Part shown: in pieces, positions 36,365 to 47,306 of the stretch
How positions within the stretch are numbered: position 1 is the first letter of the stretch
Layout: every line of letters starts with the position of its first letter
Source of the DNA: Chondrilla cf. caribensis
Lineage: Eukaryota; Porifera; Demospongiae; Chondrillida; Chondrillidae
Direction: 5' to 3'
DNA: 64,000 nucleotides
Assembly: GCA_964020155.1 (NCBI GenBank)
Contig: OZ026559.1
Span: forward strand, 2,977,455-3,041,454
Position numbers and translations under genes: made by a program
The notes under the pieces: model-generated
What the model was told of the DNA's origin: nothing
The model's database searches: none
What the model saw: the letters and a program-made list of their open reading frames with translations, nothing else

Positions 36365-36432
<68 letters not shown>
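36264..36432. repeat. CA microsatellite in truncated deaminase copy 4
   Basis: (CA)n with a pure run of over 30 units at 36365-36432. Frames through it encode only His-Thr or Cys-Val repeats and are not genes. Confidence 0.95.
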
Positions 36433-36434
<2 letters not shown>

Positions 36435-36856
36435 ACAGACACATTCACACAAACAAACACACACAAACTTATACACAAACGTATATACAAACACACCATA
36501 CATAATTTCCCAACAGCGGGCTACAGCAGAAGGTTAACTAATTTTTATAGAAACTGTTATCTGTCTAGCCAGTCCAATTTCACCTTCTAATTTCAGGCAA
36601 ATGTGGTAGACAACCTGTCAAAAGTCCTCTGGAAATAATCCGACTTCCCTTCCCAGATCATGAATTGGGAAGTTTAACATTCTCTGATAAAAACTATGTT
36701 TCAACCATAAAATTGCCCCGAATTGTGAGATTGACATCTCATACATGTGTTGCTTTGGAGATAATTGTGTGTATGTGCAGCTTGCCATGTCACAAATGAC
36801 GCAATGCTTAACGTCGAAGAATGATGTAATCATCTGTACTCAAGCATGAATCAGTG

Positions 36857-36911
36857 TATATAAGCTCAATGCACTCCATCAAAAGTCACAATTACCTTTA
36901 CGAAGTTTGAG
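36857..36911 (+). promoter_or_regulatory. TATA box and leader exon, 201-aa gene copy 4
   Basis: TATATAAG at 36857-36864 with the conserved CTCAATGCAC downstream. The leader ends at TTTGAG|GTGAGT (36911). Upstream words TGACGCAATGCTTAACGTCG and TGATGTAATCATC are preserved. The inferred intron runs 36912-37803. Confidence 0.55.
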
Positions 36912-37814
36912 GTGAGTATGCATATTTGTCGATTTGTTGGTGACAATTATCTCTATTTTAGTCTAAATTTTCATTTACTGTAACTGTACAAAGTAACATG
37001 GGAAAATTTATATAATATAATTCTTGTCAAATATTGTACATTTTTTTCTTGGAAAGAAATTTACAATCTATTATTCCAAAGGCTATTTGGTAGATTGTTC
37101 TGAAATTCAAGGCAATATTTGTGAATGACTTCCTAATTGCCTACAACATTTGTGAGTACAGGTAGAATGAAAAATATTAGGGTGGATAGAAGGAGAGGTT
37201 GGAACGTGGTAACTTTTTTTATAATTTATAACCTTGAAGACTCTTAAAGCTTTATCGATACTAGTTCTGTTATTAAAACAGATAATCTATTTCAATATTA
37301 CAAAACAATGCTCCTTAGCTCAATATCAACTATCGTAAGAAACACCCAGGCAGAATGAGTTACCCTATTCTATTCTGTATCATTCAGATCAGCCGTATAC
37401 TTTGTTTCGGTAGTAAATGAATGGTTCACTTCATCAAAATAGTGACAAGAGTTCATTTTCCTATAATATGTCACGCACTGTAGTTGTCGTAACATACACT
37501 TTTTGGCACGAATTAACTGATAGTTTCTAATTGTTCCACAAGACTAGACACCTCCGTTATTGGTGATAATATAGTGCAACCATGTAGACTGTCTTCCGCA
37601 GATGGTAAGGTAGCTTGTTCTGGGTCTTCTTAGGAAGCCATTCCAAACTTCATATGCAGTGTCACTAGATTGGTTACTCTAAGGTCTATCCTCTGTAGGT
37701 TCATCTTCAGTCCTTGGAAGGATTTAAAAATAGAAATTTTCTTGAATAATCGACAAACAATACGAAGTACCAAAGTCTGTTTAAAATCTGAAAGAATCAT
37801 TAGCAACCGCTGAA

Positions 37815-38420
37815 ATGGGCTTGAAGACACTTTCTGCTGTCTTGTGGCTGAGTGTTCTTACCTACACAACCACTGCAATACCGATATTCCGAGCTGATCT
37901 TACCGATGGAAGCTATTTCATCAAGTCCAATTCTGATATCACTTGGTACAAAGATCTCCACGACCCTGACCCTGCAGGTGGATCCTGTGATATGCAAGGA
38001 ATAATACGCATCCCCTTTAGTTCCACCTCATGCTACCGGGTTGAGTTCACTTTCAATAATGAGGAGCCATCTGGGTTCAACTTTCACTTTAGCAATGGTT
38101 GTGGAGATGGATGGGGAGGGACGTCGAAATGCTACGAAGTGCACAGCCATACAAAGAAAGTCGTTGTATACCCCAAAACAGGAACTGGAAGTAAAACCGA
38201 ATTACCTGATATCATTACTTCCGATACTGATGTTAGAATTGAATCCGGTTCTGCGACAGTCATTAATGGCGATGGTGCGAGAAAACCCGTTAAACATTCC
38301 ACTCTCTTTGCACCTGGTAATGTGTATTTGAGCATGAATCGTGTCTACGACCTCACACGCTATCCTAATCCCCCACGTGTGGGAACTGGATTATGCAGTG
38401 TCAGGTTTTACACTTGCTGA
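37815..38420 (+). CDS. Secreted six-cysteine 201-aa protein, copy 4
   Basis: Intact 201-aa ORF. Signal peptide MGLKTLSAVLWLSVLTYTTT, six conserved cysteines and the GCGDGWGG loop are present. Variable sites read SG (86-87), TSK (103-105) and GARKPVK (154-160), where copies 1 and 3 read FR, TPN and GVRKTVD. The penultimate stretch is SVRFYTC. The donor after the stop is G|GTGAGT, and the 3' UTR exon starts at 38842 with AATAAA at 38851. A complete TATA and leader lie upstream, making this one of the best candidates for an expressed copy. Confidence 0.85.
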   Translation: MGLKTLSAVLWLSVLTYTTTAIPIFRADLTDGSYFIKSNSDITWYKDLHDPDPAGGSCDMQGIIRIPFSSTSCYRVEFTFNNEEPSGFNFHFSNGCGDGWGGTSKCYEVHSHTKKVVVYPKTGTGSKTELPDIITSDTDVRIESGSATVINGDGARKPVKHSTLFAPGNVYLSMNRVYDLTRYPNPPRVGTGLCSVRFYTC

Positions 38421-39359
38421 GGTGAGTAAATTTCTTATCATTAACTGGTATACATTACTGATATAAAGCTTATGGGACCATGTACCTACATTTTGCAAAG
38501 AAAAATACAGATCAAACCACATCATGTTTTGAATTATAAGGGAACAGCAGTGTCTTACAAGAGAAGATCCGTACAAAATACCATCATAGTTGGATAAGAT
38601 ACCCAACATGGCTGGAGATTAATGCAATATAATGGGAATACGTATGATTAATTTTGGCGTGTACTGGTTTCATAGAAAAAGTGTCCTCTAAGATAGGTTA
38701 CAACAGACAATATATGCATTATTTCAACTATATTAGTAGTAAATATTATTGCGTTCAGTGCAAAGGTGCATATTATAACAGTACACATGCATGCACGTAG
38801 TTCTGTGTACATTTTATCTTTCTTCAATTTATGCATTGCAGGAAATCATCAATAAATCTACTGAAGCTGAATTCAAGGAATAATTTTAACAAAGTGCTCT
38901 TATATAACATTATTTTAGTAGTATTAGGCTCAGATTAATGTTTTCAATAGGTCTTATTAAAACAGGTGAATTTTGATTTCCAATTCATTTATTATTTAGG
39001 TGCTGTCAGTAGATTTTATCTTAATCTTTCAAAATCCTAACATTAATGCTCTAACAGATGCATTGGAATTTCTCGATGTTCAATTAAAATTTCCATGACA
39101 GTGGATATAACACTGCTTCAAGGTTAATACGAAATATAAAGTCAACCTCAAAAAATGATGATGTGATTTTCTGATATTACAAGAGCATTGTGTTTATTAT
39201 GCACTGCTTACTGCCAGGTCTAATCAGTTTCCAATCAATTCATATTAAATTTATTCTCAATATAGGATATATCCTCTCAATATAATCCATAATGTAAGAT
39301 TAGCATTCACTCTATATAGGTCTGTGTGGTGAAGGAGGCAAAATGTGCGAATTTTGTAC

Positions 39360-39399
39360 ACAGACCCACACACACACATGCACACACACAAACAGCATA

Positions 39400-39471
<72 letters not shown>

Positions 39472-39735
39472 ACACACACAAGCACACAAACTCACACAAA
39501 TGTATACACAAACACACAAGCACCTATGCATATTACATAGATCTGTGTGGTGAAGGAGGCAAAATGTGTGAATTGTGTACACAGACCCACACACACACAC
39601 ATGCACACACACAAACAGCATACCCCCCCTCCCCCCCCCCCCACACACACACACACACAAGCACACAAACTTGGCACATACACAGAAACACACACAAATG
39701 TATACGCAAACACACAAGCACCTACGCATATTACA
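39360..39735. repeat. Duplicated CA microsatellite block
   Basis: Two tandem copies of a ~200-bp block (TAGATCTGTGTGGTGAAGGAGGCAAAATGTG...ACACAGACCCACACAC). Each holds a long (CA)n tract; the second also has a (C)n run. It is inserted in the 3' flank of 201-aa copy 4, where units 1-3 have single-copy sequence. Open frames here are artefacts. Confidence 0.9.
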
Positions 39736-40303
39736 TAGATCTGTGTGATGAAGGAGACAAAATAAGATTGTGAATTTGTCATTTACATTTTAGGTTCTGC
39801 CCTTGATTATATTGAATTATTGGAATAGTTTCAATAATTATAATAATAAAATATGATAATAACTATGTCCCTGTAAATAAAATTGTGCTATCATCAATTG
39901 CATAATATGTAACTGTTCAGGGTGATCACATAATTAAACATACTCCGGCAGGTATAATCCTCAAAATTGTGATTTTCCACTCTTTCTCTATAGATTATTC
40001 CAACAAAATAATGTATGAAGAGCATCAATAGCAAAATTGCATCATGTCCATTCCCTTTCTACAAGCTAGTGTTCTATGATTGGCTACTCGTGAAGACTAC
40101 CTCACCACGATGCTTCAAGTTCAATATTTGATTTATTATATCATGCTATTATTAGAATAGGAAATTCTTTAAGGTTCAGTATGGTTAGGACAGTTTTTAA
40201 CAAACATAAAAATTACACATGGGAGACTCCTTTAAGAAGAATCTCCTATCACTCACATCAAGAGAGTTTCATTGTGTAAGTGCATGCTTGGCATGTTTGG
40301 AAA

Positions 40304-40454
40304 ATAGGTTGAGGTTTATTAGGACTATTGTTTTGCACACAGTAAATGCAAATTTATCAGAAACAGTAATTACTCATGCAATGTTTCGCCCTTTTTGGCT
40401 TCATCAGACATTTACTGTGTGCAAAACAATAGTCCTAATAAACCTCAACCTATC
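40304..40454. repeat. Fold-back (hairpin) element, copy 4
   Basis: Near-perfect 45-bp arms (ATAGGTTGAGGTTTATTAGG... against ...CCTAATAAACCTCAACCTAT). Same family as 13913, 22361 and 31065. Confidence 0.75.
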
Positions 40455-40689
40455 AAGAGAATTGTCAAGTAGTCGTAAACATTGTCCTTGCTATAATCAG
40501 TGGATAGTTTACCGATTATATTTGCATGCACATGCATCTACACACAAATGTCTATAATTCATATAATAACAGTGAATTCTAGTAATCGGCCAAAATTTCC
40601 TCTCACAAATTATGGTGGATTAATGAATTTGATGGTCCACCTGTATAAATCTCAGTAGTTATCAATTAGGTATCATTAATTAGTGGTGA

Positions 40690-41525
40690 GGTAAAACGTT
40701 ATATAGTGATAATGCAATGTAATATACCTACATATACAGTGAGCATGCGTTCGCGTACACACACTAACTACAAATATCCTTACCAACACTACTTTGGTTC
40801 AATTCTTATAATGATCCAGATTCATCACATTGAAGCACACTTTAGTACGGGTTGGATGATGGATAGCATCCAGTATACCAAATATTTCCCCCACTTTGAT
40901 GTAGTGGAACAGATTGGAGATGAGATATAATCTTCAAGTCATAGAGTTGTTGCTTTTTGTTCCATGTAATTTTATAAATGTTTATAATATACTTGTAAAT
41001 AAATGTAGAACTGACTTTGTCTCCACTATGGGGACTGGTGAAGACAAATGTAGAAAAGAAAACACTGTATTGAAAGACAATGACCCAAAATGGTCGGAAT
41101 GAGTCCTAGGATGAGATATAACTAATGAGATCAAATAAACAGCTGCTGAATCCTACAGTGTAACCTGTCAGGCTCGCTAGACCACTTTTCAATTCCTATA
41201 TAAAAAGTGATTTTCATTGTTACAAATATGCATGTAACAAACAATTTAAAGAAAGTATACTCATGTAGACAGCATGTGAACTAAAACAAATAGAATATCA
41301 TGTGTTATGCTACTATAGCTAGTCAATGTAAAAAAGGTGCAAGAAGCCATTCACAGTACACCAGTACCAAAGAAGGTCATCATACACATTATACTCCGCT
41401 TCAAGATAAAACTGTACTATTACAGAGTTACATAAATTCATATTATGTACAGTACTGCATAAAAGTATATACATACTACATTATATCAGTGCTGCTGGCC
41501 ATATGGTTTTAGCTGTATACAAAAC
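40690..41525. other. Unique sequence between unit 4 and unit B2
   Basis: No counterpart at the equivalent unit 2/B1 junction. Open frames at 40706-40930, 40914-41102 and 41300-41512 show no motif, signal peptide or splice context that I can support. Confidence 0.4.
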
Positions 41526-41875
41526 GGAAATGAGAAGGTTCGTACTCAATACAAAAATAGATCAATGAATATGGAAACTGTTTATGCTGTTATTGATTGG
41601 GATCCAAATGGTCAGCAGAGTCCCTTAACAAACAGAAGGACAATGAAAGTGGAGATGTTACCATAGCTCTTTCGTGCAATGCCTTTGCGAATCCACCTAA
41701 GAAGTAGAAGGTCAATCTTACAGGATGATTCAAGTCATCATGGCAGTTGTCACCATAATATATGTCCAAAAGCACTAAAGGAGATTCAGTCGGTTATTGC
41801 AGTCTCTCTAGACGCAATTGAAGCATTTATCACATTGAGTTGAATGATGTTGAGCTTCACATTTCAGGATCAGTT

Positions 41876-42350
41876 GTCCGTTGTCCATAGCTAACCTTCC
41901 ATCAGTCAGGACCTGCTATGGACAACGGTCATTCTCGTTCACTGGTGCATCACTATGGCGCTCTTTACCTCAGTCTGTCAGAGATTCCCCAAAATTACGT
42001 GACTTTTCTAGAGCTACTTTTTATTATTTAAACCCTAATGCATGATCAAACTCTTATTTGCATGTACTGCATGTCTAATATTGCCTACATGTACATTAAA
42101 ATTATTTTCCATTCTAACAATCCCTCACTATTAATTTAAATTATCCTACCACGTTTCATTTTTTTTGGATTTTATTTATTCATTGATTTAATTTATTATC
42201 TTATTTGTATATCTACATTACACTTTATTTCAATTTTTTTTTCCTTCTTTTTGTACTGTGCTGTTCACAGGGTGCCTAGAATAGTAGCCATTGGCTAAAG
42301 GCTTTCCCTGTTTATATAAGCTATCCTATCCTATCCTATCCTATCCTATC
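41876..42350 (+). mobile_element. 5'-truncated LINE insertion with CTATC tail
   Basis: Unit B1 carries the empty site (TTTCAGGATCAGTTCACAAG); here the sequence reads GGATCAGTT-[insert]-(CTATC)n-AGTTCACAAG, giving a 4-5-bp target duplication. The insert encodes a plus-strand frame with YGQRSFSFTGASLWRSLPQ, the typical C-terminal tail of CR1/L2/Jockey-type reverse transcriptases, ending in TGA. A ~300-bp 3' UTR follows, then GGCTTTCCCTGTTTATATAAG and the CTATC repeats. At the 5' junction a 13-bp sequence (CCGTTGTCCATAG) is inverted against CTATGGACAACGG, consistent with a small 5' inversion. Confidence 0.8.
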
Positions 42351-42412
42351 AGTTCACAAGAATAAGCAAAAAGACATCAAGAAACCCACTATTATAAACA
42401 AGTTTTGAGGCA

Positions 42413-42449
42413 AATCACCCACACCAACACCCACACCCACACACCCACC

Positions 42450-42489
<40 letters not shown>

Positions 42490-42490
42490 A
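42413..42490. repeat. CA/CCCA microsatellite in unit B2
   Basis: ACCCACACC-rich stretch leading into a short (CA)n run, at the same place as the CA tract of B1. Confidence 0.9.
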
Positions 42491-42968
42491 AGAACATACA
42501 CATACACCCACACATGCACACCCTCCCCCACATACATATGTACACACACATAATAATACATAAACAAACCACAACAGCCAGCAAAAGTGGAAGGTTACCT
42601 AATTTTCATAAGAACTGTTATCAGTCTAGCAAGTCCGATAATCCAATCAGCCAGAAACAGGTTGGCCACATCAATTATTATTAGGCAAATGTGGTAGAAG
42701 ACTTACAGAAGTCTGCTGGATATAAAATTTGCCTTCACTTCTCAGGAAATATAATTTGGAAAGCTTAACAATCTCTGAAGAAAGCTGTGTTTCAACTGTT
42801 CATCAGCCCTGAGTTGTGAGAGTGACATGTCATACATACAATGTATTGCTTTTGAGATAACTTTGTGCAGCGTGTTATCTTGCAAATGATGCAATGCTTA
42901 ACACCAAAGAATGATGTCATCATCTGTACTCAAGCATGAAACAACAAAATATATACAATGAAAAAGGA

Positions 42969-43725
42969 TCTAGGGATGACAAGCAAAAAAGGGAAAGAAC
43001 AAGGTAGGGATGAATGGAATGAGAACACCGTCGGAGTGAGCAGCACGCTGGAATGAAAAGACTGTCGGAATCTAACATTGCTGTTGATATAGGGATTGTT
43101 GTCATCCCTACATCCTTTTTCATTGTTAAATGTTTTTATTATGCTTGTTTGTATTCTTTTTTAGCCTCAGGTATGTGATGTAAAATGTTTATAATTTGGA
43201 AAAAAATCGTCCTCTCGGCGATTCGAATCAGCCAAACTCGCTATAAAACCTGTAATCTGCTCACTGAGCCATCGTGACTCATTGTTATGAAGTAAGCGAA
43301 TATTCTTAATTGAATAAGATGGCGTATTACTATGAGGCAGTCGCCGAGTAGTGCCGGAAATGCCGCAGTCGCCATATGTAGTACAATCGTAACAAGAGTA
43401 GAAAAAAGCACTCTGCGCTAAAAAATTAAGATCGTTCGTGTTAAAATTAGCACCATAGCTCCAGCAGATACTTCGGTAGCTTTGTTGAAAAATATTTAGA
43501 GAAGAAGAAGAAGTCCGAAAATTTGACCTTTTATTCTTTTGACCTTTCGCCGGTTCGCCACTTTAACTACGTTCTTTTCCCTTGTAAGTAGTTTTTTTCA
43601 AAATCAGCCGCAAATGACTCCTGAATGCTCACTTGGGCCTAATACTTGTCCACAGGCGAGATTTTGCGAAACTGCAATGTATGCGAGGTATAGGGTCGCC
43701 ATTTTGTTTCCGCGTCATCCCTACA
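42969..43725. mobile_element. TAGGGATGAC inverted-repeat element, copy in B2
   Basis: Paralogue of 23688-24476. The left end is TCTAGGGATGACAAG; the right end GTCATCCCTACA is intact here. It also contains an internal inverted copy (GTTGTCATCCCTACATCC near 43097) and the tRNA-like segment. It predates the B1/B2 duplication because it sits at the same place in both. Confidence 0.5.
43209..43281 (-). repeat. tRNA-like A/B-box sequence, second copy
   Basis: Near-identical to 23929-24003, with TGGCTCAGTGAGC and GATTCGAATC on the minus strand. It shares the same defects in the acceptor stem, so it is not an active tRNA gene. Confidence 0.35.
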
Positions 43726-43779
43726 TATAGTGTGCTATCGCACTCTATGATACTCCACTCACTCTCTGAAGAATTATAA

Positions 43780-44320
43780 CTAGTTGTGAACAAAGTTCAG
43801 AACCTCGCAAATAGATCTTGCATATCAAGATCTATGATATGACGTAGTTCAGTGACATCATCTAAAAATGTCTTCCAAAATGGACGTCATGATGGCCGAC
43901 CATTTGGTGTCCCGAACAACGGATTGGCGAACCCTGCTCTTCGGCGAAGGAAATCGAAAAATCGTTGTGCAAAAAAGTTGACAATTGTTATTTGAATTGT
44001 CTTAAGGTACTTGGTAGTGATGCAGTCCGAAATTTGTCGACGGGAGGAATCGAAAAGTAAGTGCTCTTTTAACGGATCGTGTGTGAACCACAGGCAACCT
44101 TTGTCTAAGTTTGCCATTTCAATATATGCTGCGACCGTGCCCCATTACCGTCGGTGGGACGACTTAGTGCTGAACGCTTCGATCGACGAACGATTTGCGT
44201 TTAAAGAAACCAAAAAGTGACCTAAATCCAACAATATTGGCGGCCACCGCAATTAAGAGCGTGGGCTGCTCGATCGGACTCCCCTAACGAACGGAAACAA
44301 TTACCTCGCTAACGCTCGGT
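43780..44320. mobile_element. GC-rich insertion of unknown type in unit B2
   Basis: A 541-bp block richer in GC and CpG than its flanks. It interrupts TTATAATGACC, which is continuous in B1 (24494-24504). Ends are CTAGTTGTG... and ...ACGCTCGGT with an AA repeat at the junction, the same pattern as 34599-35283. A CCAAAATGGAYGTCA-like word is shared inside both. Open frames (44011-44220 plus, 43887-44117 minus) are not recognised. Confidence 0.5.
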
Positions 44321-44800
44321 AATGACCTTTACAAAGTTTGAGGTGGGTATGTATTTTATTTGTTGATTTGTTTATTCTACTCCACTTCCCATTTACAGTA
44401 GCTAACTATATAAAGTTGCATGGGGGGATTTTATTATTGCTGTCAAATATTGTGCATTTCTACTTCGAAAGAAATTTACTTTCTATTATTCCAAAGGCTG
44501 TTTAGTAGATTGTTCTAAAATTCAGGGCATTTTTCTGAATTATGACTTCCTAATTGCCTACAATTCATGAACTAAAAACTTTTTGAGCACAGATAGAATG
44601 TAAAATGTTACGATCAACAGAAGTAGAGGGTAACTTGGGACATGGGTTAACTTGGAATTGATGGCCTTTTAAACCTTAATCAATACTAGTCATGTTTATG
44701 TTATTAAGACAAGTTTTTAACATCAATATCTCAGAACTCTCCTCCTTAGCTCAATATCAACTATCTAAAGAAACACTGAGGCAGTATGAGTTACCCTATT

Positions 44801-45010
44801 CTACTCTGTATCATTCAGATCAGCCGTATACGTTGTTTTGGAAGTAACTGAATGGTTCACTTCATCGATAGGGTGACAAGAGTTCATTTTCCTATAATAT
44901 GTCACGCACTGTAGTCGTCGTAACAAATACTTTTTGGCACAAACTAAATGATAGTTTTCAATTGCTACGCAAGAGTGGACATTTCTGTTATTGGTGATAT
45001 TGTAGTGCAA
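44801..45010 (-). other. Antisense open frame inside intron 1, unit B2
   Basis: Colinear, without indels, with the frame at 19885-20196. Many residues differ but the QCVTYYRKMNSCH core, DEVNH and the DLNDTE-stop end are kept. Confidence 0.35.
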
Positions 45011-45185
45011 TCATGTACACTGTCTTACGTAAACTTCATATTCAGTTCAATAGATTGCTTACTCTAGTTTTATCCTCTGTAGGTTCGCCAGCAGGCCTTG
45101 CAAGGATTTCTTGAATATAATCAACTTCCAATACGAAGTACCAAAGTCTGTTTAAAATCTAAAAGAATCATTAGCAACCGCTAAA

Positions 45186-45791
45186 ATGGGCTTGAAGTCA
45201 CTTTCTGCTATCTTATGGCTGAGTGTTCTTACCTACACAGCCACTGCAATGCCGACATTCCGAGCTGATCTTACCGATGGAAGCTATTACATTAAGTCTG
45301 ATTCTGATATTACTTGGTACAAAGATCTCCACGACCCTGACCCTGCAGGTGGATCCTGTGATATGCAAGGAATAATACGCATCCCCTTTAGTTCCACCTC
45401 ATGCTACCGGGTTGAGTTCACTTTCAATAATGAGGAGCCATCTGGGTTCAACTTTCACTTTAGCAATGGTTGTGGAGATGGATGGGGAGGGACGAAAAAG
45501 TGCTACGAAGTGCACAGCCATACGAGGAAAGTCGTTGTCTACCCCAAAACGGGAACTGGAAGTAAAACCGTGTTACCTGATATCATTACTTCTGATAATG
45601 ATGTTAAAATTGAATCCGGTTCTGTTGAAGTCATCAATGGTAATTGTATGGAAAGAAATGTTGACCATTCCACTCTCTTTGCACCTGGTAATGTGTATTT
45701 GAGCATGAATCGTGTCTACGACCTCACACGCTATCCTAATCCCCCACGTGTGGGAACTGGATTATGCAGTGTCAGGATTTACACTTGCTGA
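45186..45791 (+). CDS. Secreted 201-aa protein, diverged copy (unit B2)
   Basis: Intact 201-aa ORF. Signal peptide MGLKSLSAILWLSVLTYTAT, all six family cysteines and the GCGDGWGG loop are present. It is the most diverged intact copy: TKK at 103-105, V at 129, NDV at 138-140, and the stretch VEVINGNCMERNVDH at 148-162, which adds a seventh cysteine (residue 154). The leader donor is a weaker G|GTGGGT (44343) and the TATA region of type-A units is displaced by transposon insertions. The donor after the stop (G|GTGAGT) and 3' UTR exon (46214, AATAAA 46223) are retained. It lies 1.5 kb upstream of the intact deaminase gene. Confidence 0.85.
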   Translation: MGLKSLSAILWLSVLTYTATAMPTFRADLTDGSYYIKSDSDITWYKDLHDPDPAGGSCDMQGIIRIPFSSTSCYRVEFTFNNEEPSGFNFHFSNGCGDGWGGTKKCYEVHSHTRKVVVYPKTGTGSKTVLPDIITSDNDVKIESGSVEVINGNCMERNVDHSTLFAPGNVYLSMNRVYDLTRYPNPPRVGTGLCSVRIYTC

Positions 45792-46234
45792 GGTGAGTAA
45801 ATTTCTTGTCTTACACTGGTATACATTACTAGAAACATACCTAGATAACAAGCTTATGGGACTATGTGCTTACATTTTGCAATAGAAAAATACAGGTCAA
45901 ATCACAGCATTGTTTGAATAAGGGAACAGCAGTGTCTTACAGACAAACATCCTGTACAAAATATCAGCATAGTTGAAGTATAACTACTGAACATGGTTGG
46001 AGATTAATGTAGTGGAAATAGAGGTGATTTCGTGTGGTTTCATATAAAATGTCCTTTTACATATGTTACAATAGACAATGTACATATTATTTCAACTATA
46101 TTAGTAGTAAATATTATTGCATTCAGTGCAAAGTATTATATCAGTACACATGTATTTACATAGTTCTGTTTACCTTTTAATCTTTCTTTATTAAATATTT
46201 TTATGCTTTACAGGAAATCATCAATAAATCTATT

Positions 46235-47070
46235 GAAGCTGAATACAAGAAACAATTATAACAAAGTGCTCTTACAAAACATTATTAATTTTTAGTAGTA
46301 TTAGACTCAGAGCAATAAGTTTTATTAAAAAAGCTGGAAATTGATTTTCAATTCTTTTATTATTTAGACTCTGTCAATGGATTTTATCTCAATTAATATT
46401 TCACATCCTAACATTAATGCTCTAACAGATGCATTGGAATTCCACAATGTTCATTTAAAATTTCCATGACAGTGGATAACAAGGTTAATACGAAGTATAA
46501 AGTTACCCTCAAGAAATGATTGTATGGTGATTTTCCTATAATTATTATATATAAGGGTATTGCGTTCATCACCCAGGACTCACAAACTGGCTCCAATCAG
46601 TCCAGCCATATTTATCCTCGATCTATATAATATAATTTTTCAATATTAAATATTACATAATGTGAAATCTGCATTCAGTGTGCATGGGAAGGAGGCGAAA
46701 AGTGTGAATAGGTCATTTTTATTATAGGTTCTGGCCTTAATAATATTTTCAATATTAATAAAATGTGATCATGATTATGTCCCATAAATACAATTGTGCT
46801 ATCATCAATTGCATATCAAGTAACTGCTCAGGATAATTGTATAATTAAACATACACCAGCATGTGTAATATTAAAAAAAATAGAATTCACTGCAATTTAT
46901 ATGTATATATATATATATGTATATACTGATCCTTGTGCACAAGACATATTAATGTACTTTGACCATGCAATATAAGCTGCCCAGTACTATTGTACAATGA
47001 CTCATATAATTGCTAGATTAGTATTCATGAAGATATTCACAGCACTATAATTTGGCTTCAATCAGGAAAT
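46235..47070 (+). other. Spacer between 201-aa gene and deaminase gene
   Basis: No gene is seen. Sequence from ~46740 matches the 5' flank of the truncated deaminase copies (17930-18250 and 35285-35600: AATGTGATCATAACTATG, CAATTGTGCTATCATCA, TGACTCATA), so it is probably the ancestral deaminase upstream region. Confidence 0.5.
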
Positions 47071-47079
47071 AGCAATAAG

Positions 47080-47087
47080 TATAAATA
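47080..47087 (+). promoter_or_regulatory. TATA box of the deaminase-like gene
   Basis: TATAAATA occurs in AGCAATAAG-TATAAATA-GTGCAGCCAACA. The broken copies have altered sequence here (TATAATTA or shorter). It is about 30 bp before the inferred leader exon. Confidence 0.5.
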
Positions 47088-47109
47088 GTGCAGCCAACAC
47101 CACAGAACT

Positions 47110-47155
47110 CACTCTCACACATGGTAAACTCTCCTGGGTATCCCACTCCATTCAG
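47110..47155 (+). other. Leader exon of the deaminase-like gene, with uORF
   Basis: Inferred 5' UTR exon ending at CCATTCAG|GTACGT (donor 47156). The intron 47156-47300 ends at TCTTCCCATGCAG|. An ATG in the leader (47131) would open a 17-codon frame that crosses the splice and overlaps the main ATG out of frame. Confidence 0.45.
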
Positions 47156-47306
47156 GTACGTTTTACAAATTGTTCACAGACACATATGTGTGAGCCTGTG
47201 TGTGCATATCAATAACCAGATTGGTTTACGTAACTCAGCACTACAGAAAATTGAAGAAAGTGGCTCACTGAGTCTTCTACTTCCTTGTCTTCCCATGCAG
47301 GAAAGA

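Larger units (their letters stand above)
41530..46660 (+). repeat. Array unit B2
   Basis: Colinear with B1 (22740-27598). It differs by a LINE insertion at 41876, a GC-rich insertion at 43780, and the absence of the TA-target element of B1. Its 201-aa gene is intact, unlike that of B1, and it is followed by the only complete deaminase gene. Confidence 0.7.

Noticed and set aside
47088..47306. N-terminal extension of the deaminase frame upstream of residue M at 47307
   Set aside because: It would read through a GT-AG intron and a TATA-adjacent leader; the downstream ATG opens a proper signal peptide right after an acceptor, and the broken copies keep only this start.
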